In this document: positions 10,278 through 21,119 of the stretch, piece by piece
Layout of the letters: every line of letters begins with the position of its first letter
Numbering within the stretch: position 1 is the first letter of the stretch
From: Vibrio sp. Y2-5
GTDB taxonomy: Bacteria; Pseudomonadota; Gammaproteobacteria; Enterobacterales; Vibrionaceae
NCBI RefSeq assembly: GCF_014596725.1
Contig: NZ_JACVEG010000005.1
Span: 62,001 to 126,000, forward strand
Reading direction: 5' to 3'
Length of the DNA stretch: 64,000 bases
Translations under genes and position numbers: made by a program
The notes under the pieces: model-generated
Told to the model about the DNA's origin: nothing
The model's database searches: none
Seen by the model: the letters and a program-made list of their open reading frames with translations, nothing else

Positions 10278-11159
10278 TTAGTACCCCAATAAATAAGAGT
10301 AGTAGCTATCAATGATTTCGTGGCCCCACAACAGCGCTATCCAGCCTGCAATTGCAATATAAGGTCCAAAAGGGAAGGCTTTATCGATACCTTGTTTCTT
10401 TAATCGCAATTGAATAATACCGAATACCAGTCCGACAAGAGATGAAAGCAGAATAATCAAAGGCAGTTGTTGCCATCCCAACCATGCTCCAAGTGCCGCG
10501 AGTAGCTTGAAATCACCGTATCCCATGCCTTCTTTGCCAGTGGCAAGTTTAAACAGCCAGTACACTGACCATAGCGCTAAGTAACCAGCGATAGCGCCGA
10601 TCACAGCATCTTGAAGCGTAACAGGACTGACACCCAATAATGACAGTGTTAGACCAGCCCAGAGTAAAGGCAGTGTCAACTGATCAGGTAGCAGCATCGT
10701 ATCTAAATCGATAAAGGTTGCTGCGATAAGGACATAGCTGAAAAACAGTAGAGCAATCGTGAAGTAACTAAAACCAAAATGTTGTGCGACAAGAAAGCTC
10801 ATCGCTGCTGTAAGCAACTCAATCAACGGGTAACGTGCACTGATAGGTGCCTGACAATGAGCGCATTTACCGCGTAATAACAGCCAGCTAATCACGGGTA
10901 CGTTATCAATAATGCGCAGTGGTGTTTGGCAACTCGGGCAAGTTGAGCGTGGCGTGCTAAGGGTCAGTTTACCTTCTGGCACTTGAATGTTGGATTCAGG
11001 GAAATAGTCCGCACATTCCTGACGCCATTCTCGCTCCATCATTTTCGGTAGCCGATAAATCACCACATTAAGAAAGCTGCCGATAATTAAACCGAGTAGA
11101 GAGGCAGATGCTACGAAAAGCCAAGGATAGTATTCAAAAATTTCCATTTGTTCGCTCAT
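10278..11159 (-). CDS. pilD: Prepilin peptidase / N-methyltransferase PilD
   Basis: Inner-membrane aspartic protease that removes the leader of type IV prepilins (and often type II pseudopilins) and methylates the new N-terminus. Two CxxC pairs (C74/C77, C99/C102) form the zinc site of the long cytoplasmic loop. The catalytic aspartates lie in [10 protein letters not shown] (about D151/D153) and GYGDFK (D216). About eight hydrophobic segments follow. At 293 residues it is full length. It processes PilA encoded in the same operon and, by analogy with V. cholerae VcpD, probably other pilins and Eps pseudopilins. Confidence 0.95.
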   Translation of the reverse strand: MSEQMEIFEYYPWLFVASASLLGLIIGSFLNVVIYRLPKMMEREWRQECADYFPESNIQVPEGKLTLSTPRSTCPSCQTPLRIIDNVPVISWLLLRGKCAHCQAPISARYPLIELLTAAMSFLVAQHFGFSYFTIALLFFSYVLIAATFIDLDTMLLPDQLTLPLLWAGLTLSLLGVSPVTLQDAVIGAIAGYLALWSVYWLFKLATGKEGMGYGDFKLLAALGAWLGWQQLPLIILLSSLVGLVFGIIQLRLKKQGIDKAFPFGPYIAIAGWIALLWGHEIIDSYYSYLLGY

Positions 11160-11225
11160 TTGCCGCAGTAAAGGGAGGATATTGATTAAAAAACTAAGCG
11201 GTTGAATGCGTTAGTGATGGTTATA

Positions 11226-12452
11226 TTACCCTAACACACTCATTAAGTTAAAGATTGGTAAGTACATTGCCACAACCAATCCGCCGACAACCACACCAAG
11301 AAACACAATAATCAACGGTTCGAGAATTTTCCCCAGATTATCGACAGTATTATCTACTTCAAACTCGTAGATAGAAGCAATTTTGTTGAGCATGTCGTCG
11401 AGTTTTCCTGACTCCTCACCGATCATTACCATTTGTAATACCATCTCAGGAAAAGCTTCTGTATTTCGCATCGCGATATACATAGGCATACCCGATGCAG
11501 TATCACGATGCACTTCATCAATGGCATATTCAAAGTGGACGTTGCCAGCGGTTTTAGCTGTGGTTTTTAAACTGGATAGAATCGGAATGCCTGCGCTAAA
11601 ACTGGTGGCCAGTGTGCGACTGAACTTAGCGATAGCGGCTTTAGCTAACACGCTGCCGATAACCGGACATTTTAATCCTAGACGGCTGGTTTTCAGGCGA
11701 AACAGTGAGGATTTTTTCCTTGCAGCACGAAAGGCGACAACAGACGCAATAGTAACAACAAGAGCGACCAAACTATAAGCCTGAACACCGTGTGACAGTT
11801 TTAAAACCTGTTGCGTAAACCAAGGAAGTTCAGCTCCAAAGCCGCTGAACATGGCTTCAAACTCAGGTATTACCATGGTTAACATCAAGTAAGAGACACT
11901 TAGGGCAACAAGTACAACCATTGCTGGGTAAATCAATGCTTTGATAACTTTTGCTCTCAGTTCTTCGCTTTTTTCGCGGTACGTGGCTAAACGTTCAAAA
12001 ACTTCGGCTAAGTTTCCCGACTGTTCACCAGTCTGAATTAAGTCAACATACAGGGAATCAAAGTGACTGCTGGTGTTACGCATCGCTTTTGAAATAGGAG
12101 TACCCGCTTCAACGCCTTTGGATATTTGCGTCAGAATCGATTTCATCTCTGGTTTACGGTGATTGTCACCAACCAGTTTCAGGGCTTGAACAATAGGAAC
12201 GCCCGTGGTCAGCATGGTGGAGAGTTGGCGAGTGAGTATGGTGATGTCTTTGCCCTTAACTCGGTGAAACAGACGAGTAAAAAGTGGGGCACTGCCTTTT
12301 TTGATCTTTTTGACCTTAATACTCTGTTCACTTAACTTGTCACGAACTTCGCTTTCCGTCAGCGCCAGAAGCTGACCAGACACTTTTTTGCCTGTGCTGT
12401 TAATTCCGCTCCAACGAAAGCTACTGAGTTGAGGGCTAGAGTTCTTTTTCAT
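11226..12452 (-). CDS. pilC: Type IV pilus inner-membrane platform protein PilC
   Basis: Polytopic platform protein of the type IVa pilus machine. It contains two T2SF/GspF domains (about residues 75-200 and 280-400) each ending in membrane segments; the C-terminal helix [19 protein letters not shown] is clear. I chose ATG 12452, giving MKKNSSPQL and 408 residues, the family length. An upstream ATG at 12521 would overlap the end of pilB and add 23 residues lacking family character. It sits 25 nt after pilB and 66 nt before pilD. Confidence 0.93.
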   Translation of the reverse strand: MKKNSSPQLSSFRWSGINSTGKKVSGQLLALTESEVRDKLSEQSIKVKKIKKGSAPLFTRLFHRVKGKDITILTRQLSTMLTTGVPIVQALKLVGDNHRKPEMKSILTQISKGVEAGTPISKAMRNTSSHFDSLYVDLIQTGEQSGNLAEVFERLATYREKSEELRAKVIKALIYPAMVVLVALSVSYLMLTMVIPEFEAMFSGFGAELPWFTQQVLKLSHGVQAYSLVALVVTIASVVAFRAARKKSSLFRLKTSRLGLKCPVIGSVLAKAAIAKFSRTLATSFSAGIPILSSLKTTAKTAGNVHFEYAIDEVHRDTASGMPMYIAMRNTEAFPEMVLQMVMIGEESGKLDDMLNKIASIYEFEVDNTVDNLGKILEPLIIVFLGVVVGGLVVAMYLPIFNLMSVLG

Positions 12453-12477
12453 ATAAATACTCACTAGGGTCTGTTGA

Positions 12478-14166
12478 TTAGAAATACAAAACGCGTTGTA
12501 ACTCGGTAAAACTGGTGACACCTTGCTTTAATTTCTGTACGCCTGAGTCCAGCAAAGTGCTCATGCCATTGGCCTTAGCGATGGTTTCGATTTGCGCGAC
12601 ACTTGCTTTATTCATGACGGCTTCAGCAAGAGCATCATTGAAAGCCATCACTTCATAGATTCCGACGCGCCCCGAATACCCTCCGGTGCATTCGGTACAG
12701 CCTAAGTGATTGGCTTGGTAAATGGTTTCGTCCGCTGACAAGTTAAACTGTGATTGCAAGGTGACGGATGGCGTAGTGGCTATTTTGCAGCGGCTGCATA
12801 AACGGCGAGCTAGACGTTGAGCGATGATTAAACTCAGAGATGAGGCAAGATTGAAGGGTTCAACGCCCATATTGGCTAAACGTATGACGGTTTCGGCGGC
12901 AGAGTTGGTATGGAGCGTTGATAAGACTAAGTGTCCTGTTTGAGCCGCTTTAACTGCTATTTCCGCTGTTTCGAGGTCTCGAATCTCACCCACCATCACC
13001 ACATCTGGGTCTTGACGCAGAAATGAGCGTAGCGCGTCAGAGAAGCCAAAACCTATCTTTGGTTGTACTTGCACCTGATTAATGCCAGAGAGGTTGATTT
13101 CCACCGGATCTTCCGCAGTGGAGATGTTAATTTCAGCGGTATTGAGTATGCGAAGACCTGTATAAAGAGAAACGGTTTTTCCGCTTCCTGTTGGCCCCGT
13201 CATCAAGATCATGCCTTGTGGCTTTTTAAGGGCATCTAAATAGTGCTGTTTTTGTACTTCGTCATAACCGAGCTTATCGATGTTGAGATTGGCCGCGCTG
13301 CTATCAAGCAGACGTAATACAATTTTCTCTCCCCATAAAGTTGGCAGCGATGAAACTCGCATATCAATCGCAGTATCCCGATTTAAACGCAGTTTAATTC
13401 GTCCATCCTGTGGAAGTCGTCGTTCGGCAATATCCAGCTTTGAAAGGATTTTAATACGCGCTGCAAGCCGCCGACTGAGATGGCTCGCAGGGCGATGAGT
13501 TTCAACTAAGATGCCATCACAACGCAGGCGAATACGATACACATCTTCATAGGGTTCAAAGTGAATATCGGAAGCCCCTTTACGCACAGCATCAAGTAAC
13601 ACCTGATTGATAAAACGACTCACAGGGGATTCGTCTTTACTGAGATCCTCAATCGATTGCAGTTCGTCATCAGAAAGTTGAACCAAGCTTGCTAGTTCAT
13701 CTTGGCTGATTTCTTTGTTTTGCTTAGATTCATCACTGATAGTTCTACCATAGAGGCGACGAATAGCGGCTTGCAATGATTTATGATCGGCGAGGGCCAG
13801 TTCAACGTTTAAGCCAGTTGTGAAGCGAAACTCATCTTCTACACTCGGGTGAGTGGGGTCTGATACCGCCAGAAGTAATTGGTTATTTTGGTTTTGGATA
13901 GGCAGAGCATTAAAGCGAGTGATCAGTTCTCGTAATCCAAGTTGCTGGCAGACATCGGCATAATCAAACCCAACAAGGTCAATCACAGGCATGCGTAACT
14001 GTTGACTTAAATGGTTGGCGAGATCGGACGATTCTATTATTCCAAGTTGGATCAAAGCTTCCGGCACACTAGCGTCAGAAGCTTCAATATGATTTACCAC
14101 GCTTTGCTCATCCGCCAAGCTCAATAGTTCGGCTTGGCGCAACAGTGCAATTAGGTTGGTTATCAT
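12478..14166 (-). CDS. pilB: Type IV pilus extension ATPase PilB
   Basis: Hexameric secretion ATPase that powers pilus extension. At 562 residues, the order is N-terminal MSHA/GspE-N domain, T2SS-E core with Walker A GPTGSGKT near residue 325, Walker B region [12 protein letters not shown], the conserved HTNSA segment, and a C4 zinc motif between about residues 458 and 493 (CSRC ... CTEC). It follows pilA by 15 nt on the minus strand. The set pilABCD is the chitin-regulated (ChiRP) competence pilus cluster in V. cholerae. Retraction ATPases (pilTU) are not in the window. Confidence 0.95.
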   Translation of the reverse strand: MITNLIALLRQAELLSLADEQSVVNHIEASDASVPEALIQLGIIESSDLANHLSQQLRMPVIDLVGFDYADVCQQLGLRELITRFNALPIQNQNNQLLLAVSDPTHPSVEDEFRFTTGLNVELALADHKSLQAAIRRLYGRTISDESKQNKEISQDELASLVQLSDDELQSIEDLSKDESPVSRFINQVLLDAVRKGASDIHFEPYEDVYRIRLRCDGILVETHRPASHLSRRLAARIKILSKLDIAERRLPQDGRIKLRLNRDTAIDMRVSSLPTLWGEKIVLRLLDSSAANLNIDKLGYDEVQKQHYLDALKKPQGMILMTGPTGSGKTVSLYTGLRILNTAEINISTAEDPVEINLSGINQVQVQPKIGFGFSDALRSFLRQDPDVVMVGEIRDLETAEIAVKAAQTGHLVLSTLHTNSAAETVIRLANMGVEPFNLASSLSLIIAQRLARRLCSRCKIATTPSVTLQSQFNLSADETIYQANHLGCTECTGGYSGRVGIYEVMAFNDALAEAVMNKASVAQIETIAKANGMSTLLDSGVQKLKQGVTSFTELQRVLYF

Positions 14167-14181
14167 TAGGGTTCGTTATTA

Positions 14182-14631
14182 TTAAGTTGCAGGGTTAGCT
14201 GCAGTGGCGGATGCTGGATCAGCACAGCCTTTTAATTCTTGTCCTGTAGTGTGGGTACATTTCCAGCCATTCGCACTACGAGTAAAAGTAACGGTTTTGT
14301 CTTTAAGTGCACTTTCGCTCTTGATTGTAAAAATAAGAGTTCCTTCAGTCGTTCCTGTGTTGGCAAGTGCTAGCTCGCCTAAAGCGCTCATGTTTGCATC
14401 TCCCCCTACTTCATTTAAATTAGTTGGAAATGCTCCAGTTTCTTGAATCTCTAAATCGATATTGGTTAATAGCGTTCTAGGAATACTGACGGCAGTGTTC
14501 GCTTCCGTTTTTAATAGATAGCTTTGGTAGGCTGGAACTGCGATTGCACTAAGCACACCAATGATGCCAACCACAATCATCAATTCAATTAAGGTAAAAC
14601 CCTTCTGTTTTTTAAGCTGATTTGTTTTCAT
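14182..14631 (-). CDS. pilA: Type IVa major pilin PilA
   Basis: 149-residue prepilin. The positively charged leader [11 protein letters not shown] is cleaved after Gly11, leaving FTLIE with Glu5 of the mature protein, followed by a hydrophobic alpha1 helix. Cys125 and Cys136 bracket the C-terminal D-loop, as in other Vibrio PilA. The low-complexity Ala/Thr tail (ATAANPAT) is unusual and may be surface-exposed; the C-terminal half of this protein is known to vary strongly between Vibrio strains. It is first in the pilABCD operon, with AGAGAGG just before the ATG. A candidate CRP-S site lies about 135-150 bp upstream. Confidence 0.95.
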   Translation of the reverse strand: MKTNQLKKQKGFTLIELMIVVGIIGVLSAIAVPAYQSYLLKTEANTAVSIPRTLLTNIDLEIQETGAFPTNLNEVGGDANMSALGELALANTGTTEGTLIFTIKSESALKDKTVTFTRSANGWKCTHTTGQELKGCADPASATAANPAT

Positions 14632-14766
14632 TGCCTCTCTCCGTTTGTTTGGGCTATTCGGAGCAAGAGATTATGTGCTTGGTTTGATATTGAGAACGAC
14701 AGCCGTTCAGTTGCGCGAGTGATGAGGTTTATTTATTGAACGACTTTCATATCCTCAACAAAAGCT

Positions 14767-14782
14767 TTCGACTGGCTTCGCA
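14767..14782 (-). promoter_or_regulatory. Candidate CRP-S (Sxy/TfoX-dependent) site upstream of pilA
   Basis: The minus strand reads TGCGA-N6-TCGAA, one base from the TGCGA-N6-TCGCA core of CRP-S sites that need TfoX/Sxy as well as CRP. A possible -10 (TATGAA) lies 20-25 bp downstream. The pilA operon belongs to the competence regulon in V. cholerae, so placement fits, but the match is imperfect. Confidence 0.45.
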
Positions 14783-14812
14783 TTCGTTTGGAATGGAGTA
14801 TCAAGAAGGAAC

Positions 14813-14833
14813 GAAAAACCCGCCGAAGCGGGT
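14813..14833 (-). terminator. nadC terminator
   Basis: On the minus strand, stem ACCCGC-TTCG-GCGGGT with a stable UUCG loop is followed by T5. It lies 67 bp past nadC and before the pilA promoter region. Confidence 0.85.
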
Positions 14834-14899
14834 CTTAAAATTGAAACAAATTTAGGATCAAATTTGCTGATGATTATTTGCGGCGCTTATTTAAAACGC

Positions 14900-15805
<906 letters not shown>

Positions 15806-15872
15806 TTAACAGAGGCAGGAATAATACGCTGAGTAAGATTTAAATTCAGCCCTTAATCTCGTATTTCGTTGT

Positions 15873-16013
15873 TATACTCTTCCTACTTGAAGTTGCAGCG
15901 CTTTATGTTTTGGTATGGTGGCTACGTTCGTTCACCCCAATCACATAGTTTATCTATGCTCAGGGGATTCACTTACTTGCCGCCTACCTGCAACTCCAAT
16001 TAGTTTGAGTATA
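15873..16013. repeat. Complete ERIC / IRU intergenic repeat
   Basis: A 141-bp imperfect palindrome has arms TATACTC...GAAGTTGCAG on the left and CTGCAACTCC...GAGTATA on the right. The centre contains CACCCCAATCAC and CAGGGGATTCAC, closely matching the two conserved ERIC-PCR primer regions. It lies between divergent nadC and ampD, a typical intergenic position. ERIC elements are known in Enterobacterales and Vibrio. They are non-autonomous and encode nothing. Confidence 0.9.
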
Positions 16014-16060
16014 AGTAGTTAAATTAAATTTTATTCATCTGGAGCATTAAGGCTTTTCTT

Positions 16061-16603
16061 ATGATTGATAACCAAGGTTGGTATCACACTGCGCGCAAAG
16101 TGCCGTCACCGTATTTTGATGAGAGAAGCGACGTTAACGATATTTCATTGCTGGTGGTGCATAACATTAGCCTGCCACCGGGCCAGTTTGGTAGTGATCA
16201 TATTGAGCAGTTTTTTACCGGTAAGCTGAATCCGGATGAACATCCGTTTTTCAAAGTGATCCATAAAATGGGGGTGTCTGCGCATTGCTTGATTCGAAGA
16301 GACGGTGAAGTGGTGCAGTTTGTGCCGTTTACCGCCAGAGCGTGGCATGCAGGTCAGTCTTCTTTTGCAGGCAGAGAGCGCTGCAATGATTATTCGATAG
16401 GTATTGAGCTGGAGGGGACAGATTTTGTTGCTTATACAGAGGAACAATATCAGGCGTTAGCCAATCTCAGCCAAGAGCTGATGGTTGCGTATCCGCAAAT
16501 CACGGTGCCAAGAATAACGGGGCATCAATACATTGCCCCGATGCGTAAAACAGACCCAGGTTTGGTCTTTGACTGGATAAAGTACCGCGCTTTACTTGAG
16601 TGA
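16061..16603 (+). CDS. ampD: 1,6-anhydro-N-acetylmuramyl-L-alanine amidase AmpD
   Basis: Cytoplasmic zinc amidase that strips peptides from anhydro-muropeptides during cell-wall recycling; its loss derepresses ampC in species with AmpR. The 180-residue amidase_2 fold has zinc ligands His34 (VVHNIS) and the C-terminal GHQYI...KTDPG segment (His and Asp), with the NDYSIGIELEG core. It is divergent from nadC with an ERIC element between them and convergent with fldB (2-nt gap). Confidence 0.95.
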   Translation: MIDNQGWYHTARKVPSPYFDERSDVNDISLLVVHNISLPPGQFGSDHIEQFFTGKLNPDEHPFFKVIHKMGVSAHCLIRRDGEVVQFVPFTARAWHAGQSSFAGRERCNDYSIGIELEGTDFVAYTEEQYQALANLSQELMVAYPQITVPRITGHQYIAPMRKTDPGLVFDWIKYRALLE

Positions 16604-16605
16604 TT

Positions 16606-17124
16606 TTATAGAGACTCTTGATACTCAGTCAGAACCTGTTCAATCCAAGTGGCAATACGCTCGTCGCTGAGTTCATATTGAGAATCTTCATCTAGCGCTA
16701 AGCCAACAAACTGAGTCCCATCTTCAGTCAGTGCCTTTGATGCTTCAAAGGTGTAGCCCTCAACAGGCCAGTAACCGATGATGTTAGCTCCCGTCTTCTT
16801 GATCTCGTCGTGCAGCAGTCCCATCGCATCCAGATACCATTCGCCATAGCCTTCTTGATCGCCTAAGCCGAACAACGCGACGGACTTGCCGTTTAGCGAT
16901 ACGCCATCTATTTGATCCCATATTTCGTTCCAGTCCTCTTGGATCTCTCCAAAGTCCCACGTCGAGATGCCTAATATTAGCAGATCATAGTCATCCATTA
17001 AGCTGAGTGGTGTTTCTTTTACATTGTGGATGTCGAGCAGATCATCACCAATAATAGCGCGCATTTTCTCTGCAGCCATTTCGGTATAGCAGGTCGTTGA
17101 GCCGTAAAATAGACCAATCTTCAT
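16606..17124 (-). CDS. fldB: Flavodoxin FldB
   Basis: FMN-binding long-chain flavodoxin of 172 residues. The phosphate-binding loop GSTTCYTE lies at residues 8-15, with the [12 protein letters not shown] isoalloxazine loop and the [13 protein letters not shown] insertion of long-chain flavodoxins. It is more like FldB than FldA by the length and the [11 protein letters not shown] segment. In enterobacteria fldB is adjacent and divergent to xerD, as here. The electron partner in this organism is not evident. Confidence 0.88.
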   Translation of the reverse strand: MKIGLFYGSTTCYTEMAAEKMRAIIGDDLLDIHNVKETPLSLMDDYDLLILGISTWDFGEIQEDWNEIWDQIDGVSLNGKSVALFGLGDQEGYGEWYLDAMGLLHDEIKKTGANIIGYWPVEGYTFEASKALTEDGTQFVGLALDEDSQYELSDERIATWIEQVLTEYQESL

Positions 17125-17230
17125 ACGTTATTCAGTTCTTTCTTTTTCTGGGATGGTAGATTCTAAACATAAAATGCCCCAGAGTGCAGCGAATATCCTG
17201 AGCATGCCCGATTTTTATGGTATATCCATG

Positions 17231-17278
17231 CGATATCTCGTAGCCTAGGTGGTTATTTGGCATATCGTCGATATCTCG
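17231..17278. repeat. Paired CGATATCTCG decamers upstream of xerD
   Basis: The decamer CGATATCTCG occurs at 17231-17240 and 17269-17278, 38 bp apart, in the 180-bp divergent fldB/xerD intergenic region. The spacing and location suggest a binding-site pair, but I do not recognise the regulator. Confidence 0.35.
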
Positions 17279-17304
17279 CATAATGATAAGAAAAAGAGGA
17301 ACAC

Positions 17305-18213
17305 GTGTCGGAATTATTTTTGCCTGACCAAGGAATCATGGAGCAGTTCTTAGATACTCTTTGGCTGGAAAGAGGCTTGTCAGAAAATACGGTGGTTTCG
17401 TATCGTAATGATTTGACAAAGCTTTTAGGCTGGATGAATAAGAATAACTACCGTCTGAACTACATCAGTTTATCGGGTCTGCAAGAGTACCAAACTTGGT
17501 TAATTGACCAAAACTATAAGCAGACCTCGCGTGCGCGAATGCTCTCTGCAATACGTCGTCTGTTTCAATATCTGCATCGTGAAAAAATCCGCAGTGATGA
17601 TCCAACGGCTTTAATGGTGAGTCCGAAGTTGCCTAAGCGCTTGCCAAAAGATTTGACCGAGGAGCAGGTTGAAGCTCTGCTTAATGCCCAAGATCTTAAT
17701 GACCCTGTTGAGCTTAGAGACAAAGCCATGCTGGAGTTGCTTTATGCGACTGGACTGCGTGTAACGGAGTTGGTGTCTCTGACCACAGAAAATATCAGCC
17801 TACGCCAAGGGGTTGTGCGTGTTATTGGTAAAGGTGGAAAAGAGCGCTTGGTTCCGATGGGAGAGAACGCAATTGAATGGATTGAAACTTTTTTCCATCA
17901 AGGACGGTCTGAATTATTAGGTCAGCAAACCTCAGACGTGGTCTTCCCGAGTAAACGAGCGCAGCAAATGACCAGACAAACGTTCTGGCATCGAATCAAA
18001 CATTATGCGGTGATTGCTGGCATTGATGTTGAGAAACTTTCACCACACGTTTTGCGTCATGCTTTTGCGACTCATTTGTTAAATCACGGCGCGGATTTAC
18101 GTGTGGTACAGATGCTTTTGGGGCATAGTGACTTATCGACAACCCAAATTTATACTCATGTTGCAACTGAGCGACTTAAACAAATACATAGTGAGCACCA
18201 TCCAAGGGCTTAA
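17305..18213 (+). CDS. xerD: Tyrosine recombinase XerD
   Basis: With XerC it resolves chromosome dimers at dif; in Vibrio the pair is also used by integrative phages such as CTX. The 302 residues carry the full catalytic set: Arg152, Lys176, His248, Arg251, His274 and nucleophile Tyr283, each four higher than the E. coli numbering. The start is GTG 17305 with AGAGGA upstream. It is first gene of xerD-dsbC-recJ, the conserved order in gammaproteobacteria. Confidence 0.96.
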   Translation: MSELFLPDQGIMEQFLDTLWLERGLSENTVVSYRNDLTKLLGWMNKNNYRLNYISLSGLQEYQTWLIDQNYKQTSRARMLSAIRRLFQYLHREKIRSDDPTALMVSPKLPKRLPKDLTEEQVEALLNAQDLNDPVELRDKAMLELLYATGLRVTELVSLTTENISLRQGVVRVIGKGGKERLVPMGENAIEWIETFFHQGRSELLGQQTSDVVFPSKRAQQMTRQTFWHRIKHYAVIAGIDVEKLSPHVLRHAFATHLLNHGADLRVVQMLLGHSDLSTTQIYTHVATERLKQIHSEHHPRA

Positions 18214-18224
18214 AGGTGATTTTA

Positions 18225-18980
18225 ATGAGCGTATTACGCCGACTGACTTTATCTCTCTTACCATTATTAGCTTTAGCCGGTTTTTCAACAGGCTCTTCTG
18301 CGGCGACGGATATTGATAAAGAGGCTTTCATCAGCAAATTTGAAAAACTGGGAATGCCTGTGATTGATGTTGTTCCTTCATCTATTGACGGTTTGGTTGA
18401 AGTGAATACCGAAGGCGGTGTGTTATTTGCGTCTCCTGATGCCAAGTATCTAATCGCTGGTACACTTTATGAGCTTGGTGAAGACGGCTCTTATGTTGAT
18501 GTGATGGCGAAACGCCAAGCGCCAATCAATGCTGAAAAAATCGCGCAGTTCAGAGACAGCATGATCGAGTACAAAGCGGATAATGAAAAGTACGCTGTGA
18601 CTGTGTTTACCGATATTACCTGTGGTTATTGTGTTCGTTTGCATCAAGAGATGAAGGAATACAATAAGCGAGGTATTACCGTTCGCTATCTGGCTTTCCC
18701 GCGTCAGGGACCGAGTGGGCAAGTCGCTGACAATATGGCGAAAATCTGGTGTTCGGAAGATCCGGCATCAGCAATGCACAATGCAAAAGTGACCCGTGAG
18801 CCAGCTGAAGTCGCGCAAGGTAAAAACCTCGCTCAGTGTAAACAAACGATCACGGACCATTATCAGCTTGGTCGTCAGTTAGGTATTAGTGGTACACCAG
18901 CCATATTCTTACCGTCTGGTGATATGGTGGGTGGGTATTTACCTCCATCACAACTTGAACAACGACTACAACAGCAATAA
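18225..18980 (+). CDS. dsbC: Thiol:disulfide isomerase DsbC
   Basis: Periplasmic dimeric isomerase that corrects wrong disulfides, kept reduced by DsbD. A Sec signal peptide ends at about residue 26 (GSSA before ATD), then an N-terminal dimerisation domain and a thioredoxin fold with active site CGYC (C133/C136) and cis-Pro loop SGTPAIF. I chose ATG 18225 because AAAGGTG sits 6 nt upstream; the GTG at 18216 would lie inside that ribosome site. It starts 11 nt after xerD and precedes recJ. Confidence 0.95.
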   Translation: MSVLRRLTLSLLPLLALAGFSTGSSAATDIDKEAFISKFEKLGMPVIDVVPSSIDGLVEVNTEGGVLFASPDAKYLIAGTLYELGEDGSYVDVMAKRQAPINAEKIAQFRDSMIEYKADNEKYAVTVFTDITCGYCVRLHQEMKEYNKRGITVRYLAFPRQGPSGQVADNMAKIWCSEDPASAMHNAKVTREPAEVAQGKNLAQCKQTITDHYQLGRQLGISGTPAIFLPSGDMVGGYLPPSQLEQRLQQQ

Positions 18981-19040
18981 TTACCGAGGATACAGGCTTG
19001 AGGTGACTCAAGCCTGAGCATGTATGACAGAAATCCAGCT

Positions 19041-20780
19041 ATGATCGAAATTCAACGCAGACCAGAACCTGATTTATCTCTTCTTCCTGATTCTATTCCG
19101 CCCATCTTAAAACGTGTTTATTTAAACCGTGGTGTTACCGATTTAGAGCAATTGAATAAAGCCGCTAAGGCATTGCATTCATACCAAAAATTGCACGGAA
19201 TCGAACAGGCGGTTGAACTTTTATATCAAGCAATTAAAGAGCAAAAGCGAATCATCATTGTGGGTGATTTTGATGCTGATGGCGCGACAAGTTCTGCGCT
19301 TTCTGTACTGGCTTTGCGTATGCTTGGTAGCCGTAATGTGGATTATTTGGTTCCCAACCGTTTTGAAGATGGGTATGGATTAAGCCCTGAAGTGGTTGAT
19401 CAGGCGATCAGCTTAGGTGCTGAGATGATTATGACCGTCGACAACGGCGTTTCTTCCATCGAAGGCGTCCGTTATGCCAAGCAAAAAGGTTTACAGGTAT
19501 TGGTCACTGACCACCATTTGCCGGGAAATGAACTTCCGGAAGTGGATGCCATGGTGAACCCAAACCTTCAGCAGTGTGCTTTTCCTTCAAAAGCATTGGC
19601 GGGTGTGGGCGTTGCTTTCTACCTGATGATGGCTTTGTGTGTACACATGCGCAAAGTTGGCTACTTTGCCGAACAAGGCATGCAAGAGCCTAAGTTGATG
19701 GAATTGATCGATTTAGTGGCTTTAGGCACGGTCGCTGATGTGGTCGCGCTGGATGAAAACAACCGCATTCTGGTACACCAAGGATTACAGAGAATTCGAG
19801 CAGGTTTAGCAAGGCCGGGTATTCAAGCATTGATTGAAGTTGCCAAACGCGATGCGACTAAACTGGTTGCATCAGATTTTGGTTTTGCTCTCGGTCCGCG
19901 TATTAATGCTGCTGGTCGCTTGGATGATATGTCTTTTGGGGTTGAGCTTTTACTGTGTAATAACATCCATGCTGCACGCAGAATGGCGAGTGAATTAGAT
20001 GGTTTAAACCAGACTCGTAAAGATATCGAAGAGGGAATGAAGCAAGAGGCGATGGCCTTTTGTGAACGTCTAGAGTTCGGTAAGGACAGCGAATTGCCGT
20101 ATGGCTTAGTGCTGTTCCAAAGAGACTGGCATCAAGGGGTTATCGGTATTCTGGCTTCACGTATCAAAGAGCAATATCACCGTCCTGTGATTGCTTTTGC
20201 TGATGGTGGTGATGGGGTGATCAAAGGCTCTTGTCGCTCTGTTGTTGGGCTGCATATGCGTGATGCATTGGATAAAATTGATACTCAGAATCCGGGAATT
20301 ATCAAAAAATTCGGCGGGCATGCGATGGCCGCAGGTTTGACGATTGCAGAAAAAGATTTTGAACAGTTTTGTAAGCTGTTTGATGACGTCGTTCGTGAAG
20401 ACCTTGATGATGCGATGCTGAAAGGAGTGATTTTGACCGATGGTGAACTCAAGCCTGAAGAATTCTCTATGCACACCGCAGAAACACTGCGTGCTGGTGG
20501 TCCATGGGGACAAGCCTTTCCTGAGCCGATTTTTGACGGTGAATTTAAAGTGTTGCACCAAAAGTTGGTAGGAGAAAAGCATCTCAAGTTGATGCTTGAA
20601 CCGCTTCATAAAGGTCATCCAACCAACATTATGATTGATGGAATAGCCTTCAATATTGACCTGCGACGTTGGCCCGACGCTTCAGTTAAAACGGTACGAT
20701 TAGCCTACAAATTGGACATCAATGAGTTCCGGGGTAACCAGTCTTTACAGCTAATGATCGACCATTTAGAAGCAAAATAA
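19041..20780 (+). CDS. recJ: Single-strand 5'-3' exonuclease RecJ
   Basis: 5'-3' ssDNA exonuclease in RecF-pathway recombination and mismatch/base-excision repair. DHH phosphoesterase motifs are present: GDFDADGATS, VDNGVSS, VTDHHLPG and, after the linker, the DHHA1 region with GSCRS and KFGGHAMAAG. I place the start at ATG 19041 (MIEIQRRPE, 579 residues), which matches family length and N-terminus; an in-frame ATG at 19020 adds seven residues. It is third in xerD-dsbC-recJ, followed by a 9-bp hairpin. Confidence 0.95.
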   Translation: MIEIQRRPEPDLSLLPDSIPPILKRVYLNRGVTDLEQLNKAAKALHSYQKLHGIEQAVELLYQAIKEQKRIIIVGDFDADGATSSALSVLALRMLGSRNVDYLVPNRFEDGYGLSPEVVDQAISLGAEMIMTVDNGVSSIEGVRYAKQKGLQVLVTDHHLPGNELPEVDAMVNPNLQQCAFPSKALAGVGVAFYLMMALCVHMRKVGYFAEQGMQEPKLMELIDLVALGTVADVVALDENNRILVHQGLQRIRAGLARPGIQALIEVAKRDATKLVASDFGFALGPRINAAGRLDDMSFGVELLLCNNIHAARRMASELDGLNQTRKDIEEGMKQEAMAFCERLEFGKDSELPYGLVLFQRDWHQGVIGILASRIKEQYHRPVIAFADGGDGVIKGSCRSVVGLHMRDALDKIDTQNPGIIKKFGGHAMAAGLTIAEKDFEQFCKLFDDVVREDLDDAMLKGVILTDGELKPEEFSMHTAETLRAGGPWGQAFPEPIFDGEFKVLHQKLVGEKHLKLMLEPLHKGHPTNIMIDGIAFNIDLRRWPDASVKTVRLAYKLDINEFRGNQSLQLMIDHLEAK

Positions 20781-20807
20781 ACTTAACATTGAAATAACTT
20801 TTCTTTT

Positions 20808-20830
20808 TAGCGGCTTGCTTTAAGCCGCTA
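20808..20830 (+). terminator. Hairpin after recJ
   Basis: Perfect 9-bp stem TAGCGGCTT / AAGCCGCTA with a 5-nt loop lies 28 bp past recJ. No T tract follows, so termination would be weak or Rho-assisted. Confidence 0.45.
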
Positions 20831-20921
20831 TCAACTCCTCAAGATTTGTGGCAATTCTCTTATTGGCAGACTGCTGTTTGGTAAGTAATTGTGATTCCTA
20901 TTCTAAAAAGTGCCTAGCATC

Positions 20922-20952
20922 ATTCATGCAATGAATTGGTAACAATTCATGC
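20922..20952. repeat. Overlapping inverted and direct repeats upstream of pdhR
   Basis: ATTCATGC occurs at 20922-20929 and 20945-20952. Between them, ATGAATTG-GTAA-CAATTCAT (20931-20950) forms a perfect 8-bp-arm palindrome. It contains AATTGGT plus ACAATT and so resembles a PdhR box with shortened spacing. It could be a weak third operator or an unrelated hairpin. Confidence 0.45.
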
Positions 20953-20981
20953 TCACTACTTGTGTTCTGTATATGATTTGT

Positions 20982-20998
20982 AATTGGTCTTACCAATA
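20982..20998. promoter_or_regulatory. PdhR box 1 (distal)
   Basis: AATTGGTCTTACCAATA matches the PdhR operator AATTGGTnnnACCAATT with one mismatch at the last base. It lies about 190 bp upstream of pdhR in the 392-bp recJ-pdhR gap. Confidence 0.85.
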
Positions 20999-21119
20999 AT
21001 ATGTCGAAAGTGGTTTATTATTGTTAACAAGCTGTTTGTATGGGGCTGGTTTTATGATTTAGGTCAATAATTGGCTGGACACTAACAGGTTGTATATGTT
21101 AATTTCTTCGTCAATTTGA

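Noticed and set aside
20157..20618. 153-codon minus-strand frame within recJ
   Set aside because: Antisense shadow; a second overlapping minus frame exists over the same bases, showing it is chance openness.
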